Shown here: in pieces, positions 1 through 9,098 of the stretch
Numbering within the stretch: position 1 is the stretch's first letter
Layout of the letters: every line of letters starts with the position of its first letter
Assembly (NCBI RefSeq): GCF_027694345.1
Contig: NZ_JAQEVU010000004.1
Coordinates: forward strand, 1-64,000
Origin: Varibaculum timonense_A
GTDB taxonomy: Bacteria > Actinomycetota > Actinomycetes > Actinomycetales > Actinomycetaceae
DNA: 64,000 nt
Direction: 5' to 3'
The notes under the pieces: model-generated
The model's database searches: none
What the model was told of the DNA's origin: nothing
What the model saw: only the letters and a program-made list of their open reading frames with translations
Translations under genes and position numbers: made by a program

Positions 1-5
1 AAAAA

Positions 6-37
6 TCCCGCGACATATGCGGACATATGTCGCGGGA
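6..37 (-). terminator. Rho-independent terminator of tRNA-Pro
   Basis: A perfect 14-bp inverted repeat (arms 6-19 and 24-37, 4-nt loop) is followed on the minus strand by five T's (A's at 1-5). It lies 7 nt past the CCA end of the tRNA-Pro gene, so it should end that transcript. Confidence 0.88.
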
Positions 38-44
38 CATCACA

Positions 45-121
<77 letters not shown>

Positions 122-245
122 AGCAACTTAAATATTGTAGGCATACGCTCGGTAAATCCAAAAATTAGCCGCCCGGTATCCAATAGATTTCACATATAAG
201 CAGCAGTGCACACCCAAAAAAACCTGTTTCGCCCTCAAAAAGGAA

Positions 246-635
246 TCAAAACAGCCAGACCCCAATCCCCAATCCCACTACCGCTGCCAGCAAAGACGCC
301 CCCCAAACTAGCACCAGCACCCCGCAAGCACGAAGCCACTTTCCCCGCTGCGCAAGCGAAAAAACATCAAACACAAAAGTTGAAAAAGTAGAAAAGCCAC
401 CCAGGAAACCGGTAACCATCAGGACGAAAAGACTACCTCCTGCCTCAAAATGTCCGGTAACAACCCCTGACAATACAAATCCACCCAGAAAACAAGAAAC
501 CACGTTTACCAGGGCTATCCCGCCGTAAGAATACCGTTTTTCGGGCTTCCTCCACGTCAAATCAATTCCCCAACGACAAAGCGCACCTATGCCGCCGCTA
601 ACCCCGACCAAAATCACGAAACCAAAACTACTCAC
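246..635 (-). CDS. crcB: CrcB/Fluc fluoride channel subunit (second copy)
   Basis: A 129-residue, very hydrophobic protein with about four membrane segments and the Fluc family hallmarks: GGIGALCRWGID near the N-terminus, a GGFVLSG segment, and GFLGGFSTFSTF in the third helix. Fluc proteins export fluoride passively as antiparallel dimers. Two adjacent genes, as here, usually form a heterodimer with fixed opposite topologies. The ATG overlaps the end of the upstream crcB by 8 nt, so the two are translationally coupled. It is the last gene of the tmk-holB-hydrolase-crcB-crcB operon. The call is secure; the heterodimer is inferred from the pairing. Confidence 0.92.
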   Translation of the reverse strand: MSSFGFVILVGVSGGIGALCRWGIDLTWRKPEKRYSYGGIALVNVVSCFLGGFVLSGVVTGHFEAGGSLFVLMVTGFLGGFSTFSTFVFDVFSLAQRGKWLRACGVLVLVWGASLLAAVVGLGIGVWLF

Positions 636-1155
636 AACGCCGCTTCTTACCGTCCGGATTGGAGCATTCTGCAGGAAGGTCTTTTCCGGCTAACCGAGAG
701 CCCAAGTCCACACACAGCACCCCTACTACCAGCAGGATTAAACCTAATATCGATGTAAAACAAAACCTCCCACCCAGTGCCCACAAATCGCTATTCGCAA
801 AACTTAGCTCACCACTTACCGCCGCAATCCCCAAAGCAGAAAAAGTAGTGAAAGCACCCAAAAATCCAGTGGTTATTCCCAGTTTTATAGGAAGTGTCAA
901 ACGGTTTACATGAGTGCCAGCCCTATCAGCAGAGGTCTTAAAATACCCCAACAGGAAAGCACCCAAAAGATTAACCGAAATCACCCCGAAAGTCAGCGAT
1001 GACCAGGTGAAATAATTATTTGAAAACGTAAGCGTAACCCTGTCTATCCCCCAGCGTGTTAAAGTACCTGCTATCCCTCCAATAAAGATACAAATCCCAC
1101 AAAAAAAGGCACTCCGCCAAGTATTGAAATCAGCAGATTTAGGCTTCAGCGGCAT
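628..1155 (-). CDS. crcB: CrcB/Fluc fluoride channel subunit (first copy)
   Basis: A 175-residue membrane protein of the CrcB/Fluc family. It has GGIAGTLTRWGID in the first helix, a SVNLLGAFLLGYF segment (the family's conserved Asn-Leu-x-Gly), and GFLGAFTTFSALG in the third helix. It is longer than its partner because of a cytoplasmic N-terminal extension (about 15 residues) and a polar C-terminal tail of about 25 residues ending KKRRCE. It starts 15 nt after the stop of the secreted hydrolase, with no room for a separate promoter, so expression probably depends on the upstream replication genes. No fluoride riboswitch is visible upstream. Confidence 0.92.
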   Translation of the reverse strand: MPLKPKSADFNTWRSAFFCGICIFIGGIAGTLTRWGIDRVTLTFSNNYFTWSSLTFGVISVNLLGAFLLGYFKTSADRAGTHVNRLTLPIKLGITTGFLGAFTTFSALGIAAVSGELSFANSDLWALGGRFCFTSILGLILLVVGVLCVDLGSRLAGKDLPAECSNPDGKKRRCE

Positions 1156-1170
1156 TTTCTTCCCTCGCCA

Positions 1171-2733
1171 CTAATCCTCACAAATAATGTCACTATCGGG
1201 TAGTTTTCCGCCCACCAGATAATTATCTACCGCCTGTTGAACACAATCAGAACCCATCCCATAGGCAGTGTGAGAATAAGACTTCCATTTCACCAGACGC
1301 GACCCATCCAACTGTTGATGAACCGACTGAGCCATCGCAAAAGGAGTAGCCGGATCATTAGTATTACCAACCAACAAAATCGGTTGCGCGCCCTCTACCA
1401 TAATTCTTTGACGACTAGCCTTAGACGGCCACGGCCAAGCCTGGAGTGCATATTCCCCATAAGCCATAGAAGAACCCATAATTGGGAAGCTATTTATTAT
1501 CTGGTCACCGCGAGCATCCCATTCTTTTTTATCTCCCTGCACCGGATAATCCGCCCCGTTAATCGCGATAAACGCATCCTGAGAATTATTTCTATATTTC
1601 CCATCTACACCCCGCTCGTTAAATAAATCCGAGACTTTAAGCAGCGGCGCGCCATCCCCATTAAAGGCTGATTTCAGATTCTCTAAGAGCGCGGGATACA
1701 GATTCTCGTAATAGAGCATCCCGACCACTGCCCCTAGAGCTAAAGCCCCATTCACGGGGCGCGCCCTATCTCCACTTTCAATCGGAGAAGCATCGGCGTC
1801 TAAAAAGAACTGTTTCAACCGTTTAAGCCCGGCCTGTTTGCTAGCCCAAGGACATTCTTTACCCTCGGATACACACCAGGAAGCAAAATTAGCGAATGCG
1901 TCCTCGAAACCTTTCGCTTGAGCCAAAGAAACCTGCCCGTAAGAGTAGGAACCATCTAGCACTCCGTCCAAAACCAGGCGCCCAACATTTTTAGGAAATA
2001 GCTGCGCATAGGTGGTTCCCAAGAAAGAACCATAAGAATATCCCAGGTAGGAGAGTTTTTTGTCTCCTAGCACTGCCCGCATGATGTCTAAATCCCGAGC
2101 AGCCGACCGAGTATCCAAATACTTTGCGAAATCGCCATTTTTTGCTCGGCATTGCTCAGCGAACTCTTTCATTTGCGCAACTGAACGTTCCCGACCGGCA
2201 ACAGTAGCCAGATTAATGCTTTCAGCCAAGGATTCATCCTTTTGCGCATCCGTGGTACATTCCAGCGGGTGAGAGCGTCCCACTCCCCTAGGGTCAAATC
2301 CCACCACATCAAAGGCGGAAAAAACCGCTCTAGAAAAGGTTTCTTGGCTGTTCTTCAGCAGATTAACCCCGGAGCCTCCCGGACCACCAGGGTTAATAAA
2401 TAAACTCCCCAAGCGTTTCCCGCTGGCTGCTCGGCGTGCCAGCTGTAACTCGATAGTGTCACCTTGCGGTTTTTCGTAATCTAGCGGCACCTTTACTTTT
2501 GCGCATTGATAGTTCTTGAAATCTGTTTCGCTACAGCCAGTCCAAGCAGCTTTTTGTCGATAGAAATCTTCAAGCCCCGCAGGAATCGGGCTATCGTCTC
2601 CCTGTAAAGGATTGGTTTGCGAGGACGAGCTGGGGGTAACTCTTGGTTGCGTACCTATCCCAATAGAGCAGCCCGCCGTCATACACACCGCAAATACGCT
2701 GGCGAGCAGCGCAAACATTTTTTGTTTACCCAT
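1171..2733 (-). CDS. Lipoprotein alpha/beta hydrolase (tripeptidyl aminopeptidase-like, SlpD/SlpE type)
   Basis: A 520-residue secreted serine peptidase-like hydrolase. The N-terminus is a lipoprotein signal with lipobox TAGC (Cys22). The fold follows: oxyanion region NPGGPGGSG (about residue 115), nucleophile elbow GYSYGSFLG (Ser about 231), a C-terminal TAP-like domain with Asp in GNTNDPATP (about 456) and His in SYSHTAYGMG (about 486), which completes the triad. Streptomyces homologues (SlpD/SlpE, TAP) cleave tripeptides from peptide N-termini outside the cell; the substrate here is unknown. It starts 4 nt after the holB stop, the order also seen in Streptomyces (tmk-holB-hydrolase). Confidence 0.9.
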   Translation of the reverse strand: MGKQKMFALLASVFAVCMTAGCSIGIGTQPRVTPSSSSQTNPLQGDDSPIPAGLEDFYRQKAAWTGCSETDFKNYQCAKVKVPLDYEKPQGDTIELQLARRAASGKRLGSLFINPGGPGGSGVNLLKNSQETFSRAVFSAFDVVGFDPRGVGRSHPLECTTDAQKDESLAESINLATVAGRERSVAQMKEFAEQCRAKNGDFAKYLDTRSAARDLDIMRAVLGDKKLSYLGYSYGSFLGTTYAQLFPKNVGRLVLDGVLDGSYSYGQVSLAQAKGFEDAFANFASWCVSEGKECPWASKQAGLKRLKQFFLDADASPIESGDRARPVNGALALGAVVGMLYYENLYPALLENLKSAFNGDGAPLLKVSDLFNERGVDGKYRNNSQDAFIAINGADYPVQGDKKEWDARGDQIINSFPIMGSSMAYGEYALQAWPWPSKASRQRIMVEGAQPILLVGNTNDPATPFAMAQSVHQQLDGSRLVKWKSYSHTAYGMGSDCVQQAVDNYLVGGKLPDSDIICED

Positions 2734-2737
2734 AAAC

Positions 2738-3931
2738 TTACTGCCTTAAATACATCATCATTGCTTCCATGGTGAGCAGGGGAGTCACGTTTGCCGCCAG
2801 GCGACGCCTCGCGGTGCGGATTGCATCTAGTCTGCGCAAGGTACGCTGCGGGGTAGAACCTTGTGCCACGGAGTCAATAGTTTGCGACAAATCCACGTTA
2901 ATCAAGGGTACTTTCGCGCCGCTTTGCAGCAGATACACATCCCGATAAAACCCCAGAAGATTCAGTAATACCCGGTCAAGACTGTCGCGCACATACCGGG
3001 TGGCGCGGCGTTTTTGATCTGCTTTTAACGCAGTTTCTTGGGCTTTTAAGGCAGGTGGCAGTCGTGACCCCTCTTGTCCGTACCCTAGGGAGCGATGCAA
3101 TTCGTCAAGTTCAGCCTGATCTTTTTTAGCTGCCCGCTCACTGGCATCGGTTTTTGCCGCCTCCACCAGTTTTTGTGCTAATAATACTGCCTGAGCAACA
3201 CTGCTGGTAGTGACGGCAGAAAGTAAAATATCGTGGCGACGTGCAAGTTCTGTTTCATCACGAACCAGTGATTTTGCGACCCCGATATGGCATTGAGAAA
3301 GCGCCGCCGCGCGGCGAGCAGTTACCGGATCCGCCCCCTCCTTTTCCACTAATAGCTCTGCCACCTGCGACACTGGTGGGGTAACTAAAGCAACATGGCG
3401 GCAGCGCGAACGAATGGTAGGTAACACGTCGCCAGGTTGAGTGGTACAAAGCAACCACACCGTGCGCGGTGGTGGCTCCTCTATTGCTTTCAGCAGCAAA
3501 TTAGAGGTGCGCTCTACCATTCGATCTGCGTCCTCCAGCAAAATAACCCGCCATTTTCCTCCAGCGGGAGCTTGCTGCGCCAAGGTGACCAGGGAAGCTA
3601 TCTCCTCCATTTTTATAATCAGTCGCTCAGTGGTAACCACTTTCACGTCTGGATGGGTATTTTTGAGGACGCGCTGACATTCAGGGCAACAGCCACACCC
3701 TGGTATTTGCGAATCTTCGCATTGCAGCGCTGCCGCAAAAGCAAGCGCCGCCACCGAACGCCCCGCACCGGGCGGGCCGGTAATTAGCCAGGCTTGCGAC
3801 ATTTTCCTGGCTAGCGAACCGCTGTCGCCTCCATCTTTATCGGTTTGTCTTAGCTCGCGCGCCGAAACGGCTGCCGCCTGGAAAATCCCGACCGCTCCCT
3901 TTTGACCAACAATGTCCTCCCAAACGCTCAT
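2738..3931 (-). CDS. holB: DNA polymerase III delta' subunit (clamp loader)
   Basis: A 397-residue clamp-loader subunit of the AAA+ type. The P-loop region is GPPGAGRSVAALAF, with Arg in place of the Walker A Lys, typical of actinobacterial delta' subunits that do not hydrolyse ATP. A zinc-binding module follows (Cys at ALQCED, GCGCCPEC), then a sensor/SRC region LLKAIEEPPPRTVWLL and TIRSRCRHV. The C-terminal half is helical and pairs with the gamma/tau and delta subunits to load the beta clamp. The ATG overlaps the tmk stop by 4 nt (ATGA), so it is coupled to tmk; the hydrolase gene follows after 4 nt. Confidence 0.95.
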   Translation of the reverse strand: MSVWEDIVGQKGAVGIFQAAAVSARELRQTDKDGGDSGSLARKMSQAWLITGPPGAGRSVAALAFAAALQCEDSQIPGCGCCPECQRVLKNTHPDVKVVTTERLIIKMEEIASLVTLAQQAPAGGKWRVILLEDADRMVERTSNLLLKAIEEPPPRTVWLLCTTQPGDVLPTIRSRCRHVALVTPPVSQVAELLVEKEGADPVTARRAAALSQCHIGVAKSLVRDETELARRHDILLSAVTTSSVAQAVLLAQKLVEAAKTDASERAAKKDQAELDELHRSLGYGQEGSRLPPALKAQETALKADQKRRATRYVRDSLDRVLLNLLGFYRDVYLLQSGAKVPLINVDLSQTIDSVAQGSTPQRTLRRLDAIRTARRRLAANVTPLLTMEAMMMYLRQ

Positions 3932-4695
3932 AACTGCCGCAACCCTAAGTTACTATCAGCACTCGCCGAGGTGTCCTGGCCATCACCGGCAGCGCCTGAG
4001 AATACCGCACCCGCATCGCCAGTCAGCACCCCACTACCCTGACCAGCAGTTTTTCCTCCAGTCGTCCGTTTGGCAAATGCCGCACTGACTAAATCCAAAA
4101 CTTGCTGATGGATTTTAGCTATCCCACCGGTAGCGTCTAGCACTTTTATTCGCTGCTTATCACGCGCAGCTATCTGCAAGAATGCTTGCCGCACTGCTTG
4201 ATGGAAATCTAGAGGAGCCGCTTCCATTCGGTCGGGATTTCCCAAACTGCGCGCCCTTAAAACCTGCGGATCCCCATCAAGTAAAATGGTCAGGTCGGGA
4301 AGCAGATTACCGGTTGCCCACAGGGAGATTTCTTCAATTTTTTCTAATCCTAAACCTCGTCCTATTCCCTGATAGGCGAGTGAAGAATCCAGGTAGCGGT
4401 CAGAAACTACCACTTCGCCCGCGAGCAGATGCGGTTTGATTATCGTCTGTGCGTGCCAAGCCCGGTCGGCGGCGTATAGCAGCGCCTCGGTGTAGGGGTC
4501 GATGTCCTCTCCGTGCATGACTTCCCGGCGTAACCTTTGCCCCAGGCTGGTTCCTCCGGGTTCAAAGGTGGTTATAGCTGCTGCACCGCGCGCCGCCAAC
4601 GCCTGCATCAGCAGTTTTACCTGAGTAGATTTCCCGGTATAGTCCCCTCCTTCAAAGGAGATAAAGAAACCTGGATAGGGCGTGGCGGCATTCAT
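3928..4695 (-). CDS. tmk: Thymidylate kinase
   Basis: A 255-residue dTMP kinase (dTMP + ATP to dTDP) needed for dTTP synthesis. Visible motifs: P-loop FEGGDYTGKST (residues 13-23), TFEPGGT, and DRYLDSSLAYQGIGRG (about residue 100), the dTMP/Mg site. Catalytic core length is normal (about 205 residues). A further 50-residue Gly/Ala/Ser-rich tail (from about KRTTGGKTAGQ) has no recognisable domain and looks disordered. It is the first gene of the leftward five-gene operon; the ATG is the first good start and the spacer to pcnA is 140 bp. Confidence 0.95.
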   Translation of the reverse strand: MNAATPYPGFFISFEGGDYTGKSTQVKLLMQALAARGAAAITTFEPGGTSLGQRLRREVMHGEDIDPYTEALLYAADRAWHAQTIIKPHLLAGEVVVSDRYLDSSLAYQGIGRGLGLEKIEEISLWATGNLLPDLTILLDGDPQVLRARSLGNPDRMEAAPLDFHQAVRQAFLQIAARDKQRIKVLDATGGIAKIHQQVLDLVSAAFAKRTTGGKTAGQGSGVLTGDAGAVFSGAAGDGQDTSASADSNLGLRQL

Positions 4696-4835
4696 GTGTT
4701 TAGCTTACCGAACTTATCTGGATTGGCGCTGCGGTAGTTGTGGGAGATGGAATCCGAAAATCGGTTGCGACTTTCCGCTCCTTTAATCAGCTCCAATCTG
4801 GTGAGCAGAGACAATCTTTTTCCCAAAAAACTCTG

Positions 4836-6338
4836 TTAATCGGAAAGGCTATTCCACCAGTCCAGCAGACGTTCGCGCGCCGCCTCTTTGCCAATCTCTC
4901 CCTTTTCTAGACGCAAGTTCAACAGGTATTTATAGGCTTTCCCCACCTCTGGACCTGGTTTTATCTGTAAAAGCTGCATGATTTCTTCGCCGTCTAGTTC
5001 GGGGCGAATCCGGGATAGTTCTTCTTTTTCGGTCAGTTGGGCAATGCGTTTTTCCAGGTCATCATAGGCGTGTTCTAGGCGCGCCGCGCGGCGTCGATTC
5101 CGGGTCGTGCAATCGGCGCGGGTCAGGCGGTGTAGGCGGGTAAGCATCGATCCGGCATCGGCTACGTAGCGACGCACGGCCGAATCACTCCAAGCCTGTT
5201 CCCCATAGCCGTGGAACCGCAGGTGCAAACCAACTAACTGGGTTACATCCTTAATGGTTTGTTTATCGAAATGGAGGGCGCGCATCCGTTTTCGGGTAAG
5301 TTTCGCCCCCACGATTTCATGGTGATGAAAAGAAACTGTCCCATTTTTTTCAAAACGGCGGGTTGCCGGTTTGCCCACGTCATGCATGAGGGCGGCGAAA
5401 CGCAAAATAAAATCGGGACGCGGAACCTCCCCCTCGGGGTCGGTCTCTAAGGCTATCGCCTGATCCACTACGGTCAAGGTATGTTCATAAACATCCTTGT
5501 GGCGACCGTGTTCATCGACAGTGGCTCGCAGATTTGCCACTTCCGGCAGCACCAGCGCCGCTAGGCCGGTGTAAACCATGAGTTCTAGCCCTTTACGGGG
5601 ATTAACCCCCAGCATTAGTTTTTCCAGTTCGACTCGTATCCGCTCGGGGGACACAATCTCGATGCGGCTAGCCATATTTTCCATGGCTGCCATTACCGGC
5701 ATGGTTACATCTAAATCTAGCTGGGAAGCGAAACGTGCCGCCCGCATCATCCGCAAAGGGTCATCGTCAAAGGACTGCTCGGGTGAGACTGGGGTACGTA
5801 ATTGTCCACTAACCAGGTCGGTGATTCCTTGATGGGGATCAACTAGGGTTAAATCCGGCAGGCGCAGCGCCATTGCGTTTACCGTGAAATCTCGGCGGCT
5901 GAGGTCGCCCTCTAAGGTATCCCCAAATTGGACGGCAGGTTTGCGGCTATCGCTTTGGTATTCATCACTGCGATAGGTGGTTACTTCTACATTTAATCCG
6001 TGTTTATGAGCACCGATAGTGCCAAACTCTTTCCCCATGGTCCACACGGTTCCCGCCCAGTTTTTCAAAATCTGTTCGGTCTCGTCTGGTCGTGCCGAAG
6101 TCGCTAAATCCCAATCATGCGGAATCCTGCCACACATGGCATCTCGCACCGGCCCACCTACTAGGGATAGTTCTTGCCCGCGAGCGGTAAACAGCTCCGC
6201 TAGTTCGCGGATTGGGGCAGGCAGGTTACTGAGCGCTCCCAGCATATTAGCGAGGGCGTGCGCTGCGTTTTCCGGCAGGGTTACTTTCGCTGGGGCTGCG
6301 CTATCTGATTCGTTAGCCAGGTGAAGATTGCTTTTCAT
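4836..6338 (-). CDS. pcnA: CCA tRNA nucleotidyltransferase
   Basis: A 500-residue enzyme that adds or repairs the 3' CCA end of tRNAs. Nucleotidyltransferase head: LVGGPVRDAMCGR (about 55-67), HDWDLATSARPDE with the metal-binding DxD (D-W-D), and RRDFTVNAMAL. Head-neck signature: DDPLRMMRAARFASQL. The C-terminal half holds an HD phosphohydrolase domain (FAALMHDVGKPATR, about 315), as in the actinobacterial form. The tRNA-Lys gene in this window does not encode CCA, so this activity is needed. It is divergent from the NUDIX gene across an 86-bp spacer, the conserved actinobacterial arrangement. Confidence 0.95.
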   Translation of the reverse strand: MKSNLHLANESDSAAPAKVTLPENAAHALANMLGALSNLPAPIRELAELFTARGQELSLVGGPVRDAMCGRIPHDWDLATSARPDETEQILKNWAGTVWTMGKEFGTIGAHKHGLNVEVTTYRSDEYQSDSRKPAVQFGDTLEGDLSRRDFTVNAMALRLPDLTLVDPHQGITDLVSGQLRTPVSPEQSFDDDPLRMMRAARFASQLDLDVTMPVMAAMENMASRIEIVSPERIRVELEKLMLGVNPRKGLELMVYTGLAALVLPEVANLRATVDEHGRHKDVYEHTLTVVDQAIALETDPEGEVPRPDFILRFAALMHDVGKPATRRFEKNGTVSFHHHEIVGAKLTRKRMRALHFDKQTIKDVTQLVGLHLRFHGYGEQAWSDSAVRRYVADAGSMLTRLHRLTRADCTTRNRRRAARLEHAYDDLEKRIAQLTEKEELSRIRPELDGEEIMQLLQIKPGPEVGKAYKYLLNLRLEKGEIGKEAARERLLDWWNSLSD

Positions 6339-6424
6339 CGTTTCCAGATTGCCAGAAATTATGCGTCTGTTCCAAGTGGCAAGTTGTTGGGTTGTTATTA
6401 AGAGCGCAAGGTAACATTAAAGAT

Positions 6425-6928
6425 ATGTCTGTTCGCAATTCGTATCGCCGCCGCCGACGCATGGGTTCGCGCCGCGTTGCCTCGCTACCAATTGTGGACG
6501 AGACTTCTGCCGGTGGTTTGATGCTGAAAATTGAGCAAGGTCAGGCTTTTGTAGCGCTGATTGCTCGGCGTAACCGGAATGGAGAAATCGAGTGGTGCCT
6601 ACCTAAAGGCCATTTAGAGGCGGGCGAGACTGCCCAGGAGGCTGCTCGGCGGGAAATATTTGAAGAGACTGGGATTAAAGGCAAGATTGTTGCTCCGCTA
6701 ATTTCTATCGACTATTGGTTTGCTGGCGCGGGTAGGCGTATTCATAAAGTTGTGCATCACTATCTGTTAGAGGCAACCGGGGGCACGATTACGGTCGCTA
6801 ACGACCCGGATCAAGAAGCTGAAGCTGCCGCTTGGATACCTTTAGAGGAGGTTTCAAAGATTCTGGTTTACCCTAATGAACGCAGAGTGGTTGCTACTGC
6901 CCTGGAATTGTTGGAAATCGGGGATTAG
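6425..6928 (+). CDS. NUDIX hydrolase
   Basis: A 167-residue NUDIX pyrophosphohydrolase, corresponding by position to MutT4 of mycobacteria. The NUDIX box is complete: GHLEAGETAQEAARREI followed by FEETGI, matching Gx5Ex7REUxEExGU. The N-terminus is strongly basic (SYRRRRRMGSRR), which could help nucleic acid binding. An in-frame TTG at 6392 would add 11 residues; ATG 6425 is preferred because it gives the MSVRN start usual for this family. The substrate cannot be told from sequence. It is followed after 1 nt by the DUF6049 gene and then murJ, so the three form an operon. Confidence 0.9.
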   Translation: MSVRNSYRRRRRMGSRRVASLPIVDETSAGGLMLKIEQGQAFVALIARRNRNGEIEWCLPKGHLEAGETAQEAARREIFEETGIKGKIVAPLISIDYWFAGAGRRIHKVVHHYLLEATGGTITVANDPDQEAEAAAWIPLEEVSKILVYPNERRVVATALELLEIGD

Positions 6929-6929
6929 G

Positions 6930-9098
6930 GTGGCTGGGTCACGCCTGGGGGCAAAGTTTTATTTGACACTGGCTTTCGCTGCTCTGATTTTTGCTTTTGC
7001 CCTGGAAGCGAGCTGCGCCCTTAGTGCTATGGCTAAGGATTTGGGGCAGGCAAAAGTTTCTGTGGCAATCTCTGCTATCAGTCCCGATATTTTGACTTTT
7101 TCTGAGGACGATAAAGGGTTTCCGGAAAAAGTTACCGTTAAAGGCAGCGTCACTAACTCTAGTGACGCTGCCATAGATAATGTGAGGGTGCTAGTTAGAA
7201 CCAGTTCTCGCCTGGCTACTGACGCTAAGACTATTCATGATTGGGTTAAAGGTAGCTCTGACAAGGGTTTTGGTTCTTTGCGGGTTAAGACCAGTAAATC
7301 TTTAGGACAGTTGCCAGCGAAGAAATCTGTAGATTTTACGGTGGAGATTCCCGCTAGCTCCCTCCCTAAACCTACTAAAACCGCATTTGGGAGCTTAGCG
7401 GTGGAAACTATCGTCACCGCTAACCGACTCACCAGCGAGGACGCTACTGCGGGCAGATCTTTACTGCTATATGGGGATGGGAAAAACTTAAGCGCGAAAA
7501 CCAAGCTCTCGGTGATTGCGCCACTTTCTGCCTCTTCCCCGGAAATGGCGAAATGGTTAGCGACTGGGGGTGCGGGCAGCGCTGCCACTGCTGGGGAACA
7601 GGAAAGTGACAGTGCGAAGCCTTTGAAAAGCGTTAGCGATAACGCTGGTTTAGTTAAATCCCTCTCTAGGGTGGGGATAACTTGGGTAATCGATCCGGCA
7701 CTGCTTCAAAGTGATTCTCCCCTATTGACCGGCAGTTTTAATCCTCTTCCCGAGAGAAAACCTCCCCTTAGTCTCGATGAAACCATGCTTGAAGCTCTAA
7801 AGGTTGCGCAAAGCAAAGGAGCCAGCCTGTCGTTGGATTTATGGGGGGCTCCTGATTTTGTGCAGCTTGACGAGGGAGCGCTCATCCAGTCAGCTCAGTG
7901 GAATCAGCAGCTTGGGAAGCTGCTGGGGAAACAGGTATTACTGGAGCCCAGCACGGTTTTCTTAGCGAATCCTACTTGGGTTGATCGCGCCGATAAGATT
8001 TGTAAAACAGGCGATAATCGTCTTACGAACGGTTGCGTTTTTGTTACCGGCGGAAACCAGTTAGAGCTGACCGGAAAATACAACTACCAACCGGATCTCT
8101 TAGGACAAGTACGCTTAGAGAATCAAACCCGTAACTATCTGGGTGACCATGGTGACCTGTCGGTGTTAATGACTAAATCCTCTGGTCAAAATGCTTTTAC
8201 TGACACCCAGTTGGCGCGGGCAATCTTGGCGGCAATAGCTAATGAACGCCCCGCCCAGCCCCGCCTAGTTAATATCGCGCTTGCGAACGCCGCCTTAGCC
8301 AGCTCTACCACCCAGCAGCGTTTAGCTAAAATTCTTTCAGACCCCTGGGTAGACCCAGTATCCCTTTCTCAGGCACTCAGCTCGAACCCTACCCCGGTTT
8401 CTTTCCCTAAAAGGTCGCAAACCTCTAGGCTAGCTGCGTCCTCTGCCAGTTCCCTCGGGGTTAGCGGTAGTTCTTTCCAGCCCGCCACTACCGCCATGAA
8501 TAGGGCACGTAGTCAGGTGTTTCCCTCGTTAAATAAAATAACCGACTCACCGCAGCGGATTAGTGTCCCTCTCTACCAGCAGCTATTACTTTCCACTTCT
8601 AGAGCGATGACGGTTGCCGAACGTAACCAGGCAATCAGTAATGCCAGCCGAGAGATTGACCTGATTTCCGGGGCGGTCCAAATCCAGTCGTCCTCGGATA
8701 TTAATCTCATCTCCGATCGCAGTGAAATACCCATCAAAGTATTAAACCGGCTGCCAGTGCAGGTGAGGGTACGTTTACAGCTACATCCGACCGATGCGCG
8801 TTTACGAGCCGATTCGGCTCCGCAGGTGACCCTGGCTCCCAAGGGGTCAAAGAATATTAGAATCCCGGTAACTGCGGTGCGTAACGGAAACGTCAGCGCT
8901 AACGTGGAGATTCTATCTGAGGACGGTAACCTGGTACTCGGCAAGCAACAACAGATTAACCTGCGCATTCGTAGTGGCTGGGAGGATCATATTTTCCTAG
9001 GTTTCATTTTGAGTGCAGCCACAGTTTTCATAGTGGGTTTGGTTCTTAACTTGCGGCGAGGTACCCGCATGGAACGTAACCAAGAAGAGGAGGAGTGA
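6930..9098 (+). CDS. DUF6049 family secreted/membrane protein (Rv3909-like)
   Basis: A 722-residue protein from GTG 6930, one base after the NUDIX stop; this is the natural coupled start, as longer readings run into the NUDIX gene. It has an N-terminal signal or anchor segment (LTLAFAALIFAFAL, about residues 11-24), a large extracellular region rich in Ser/Thr/Ala with beta-sandwich-like segments, and one C-terminal membrane helix (FLGFILSAATVFIVGLVL) before a short basic/acidic tail. It matches by position and architecture the conserved actinobacterial gene between mutT4 and mviN. Its function is unknown; genetic linkage suggests a role with MurJ in the cell envelope. The murJ start follows with no spacer. 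Confidence 0.85.
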   Translation: MAGSRLGAKFYLTLAFAALIFAFALEASCALSAMAKDLGQAKVSVAISAISPDILTFSEDDKGFPEKVTVKGSVTNSSDAAIDNVRVLVRTSSRLATDAKTIHDWVKGSSDKGFGSLRVKTSKSLGQLPAKKSVDFTVEIPASSLPKPTKTAFGSLAVETIVTANRLTSEDATAGRSLLLYGDGKNLSAKTKLSVIAPLSASSPEMAKWLATGGAGSAATAGEQESDSAKPLKSVSDNAGLVKSLSRVGITWVIDPALLQSDSPLLTGSFNPLPERKPPLSLDETMLEALKVAQSKGASLSLDLWGAPDFVQLDEGALIQSAQWNQQLGKLLGKQVLLEPSTVFLANPTWVDRADKICKTGDNRLTNGCVFVTGGNQLELTGKYNYQPDLLGQVRLENQTRNYLGDHGDLSVLMTKSSGQNAFTDTQLARAILAAIANERPAQPRLVNIALANAALASSTTQQRLAKILSDPWVDPVSLSQALSSNPTPVSFPKRSQTSRLAASSASSLGVSGSSFQPATTAMNRARSQVFPSLNKITDSPQRISVPLYQQLLLSTSRAMTVAERNQAISNASREIDLISGAVQIQSSSDINLISDRSEIPIKVLNRLPVQVRVRLQLHPTDARLRADSAPQVTLAPKGSKNIRIPVTAVRNGNVSANVEILSEDGNLVLGKQQQINLRIRSGWEDHIFLGFILSAATVFIVGLVLNLRRGTRMERNQEEEE

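Noticed and set aside
206..391. Small plus-strand frame opposite crcB
   Set aside because: Pro/Lys-rich shadow of a membrane protein gene; no RBS or homology.
1156..1170. Fluoride riboswitch before crcB
   Set aside because: The spacer is only 15 nt and no crcB-motif pseudoknot sequence is visible nearby.
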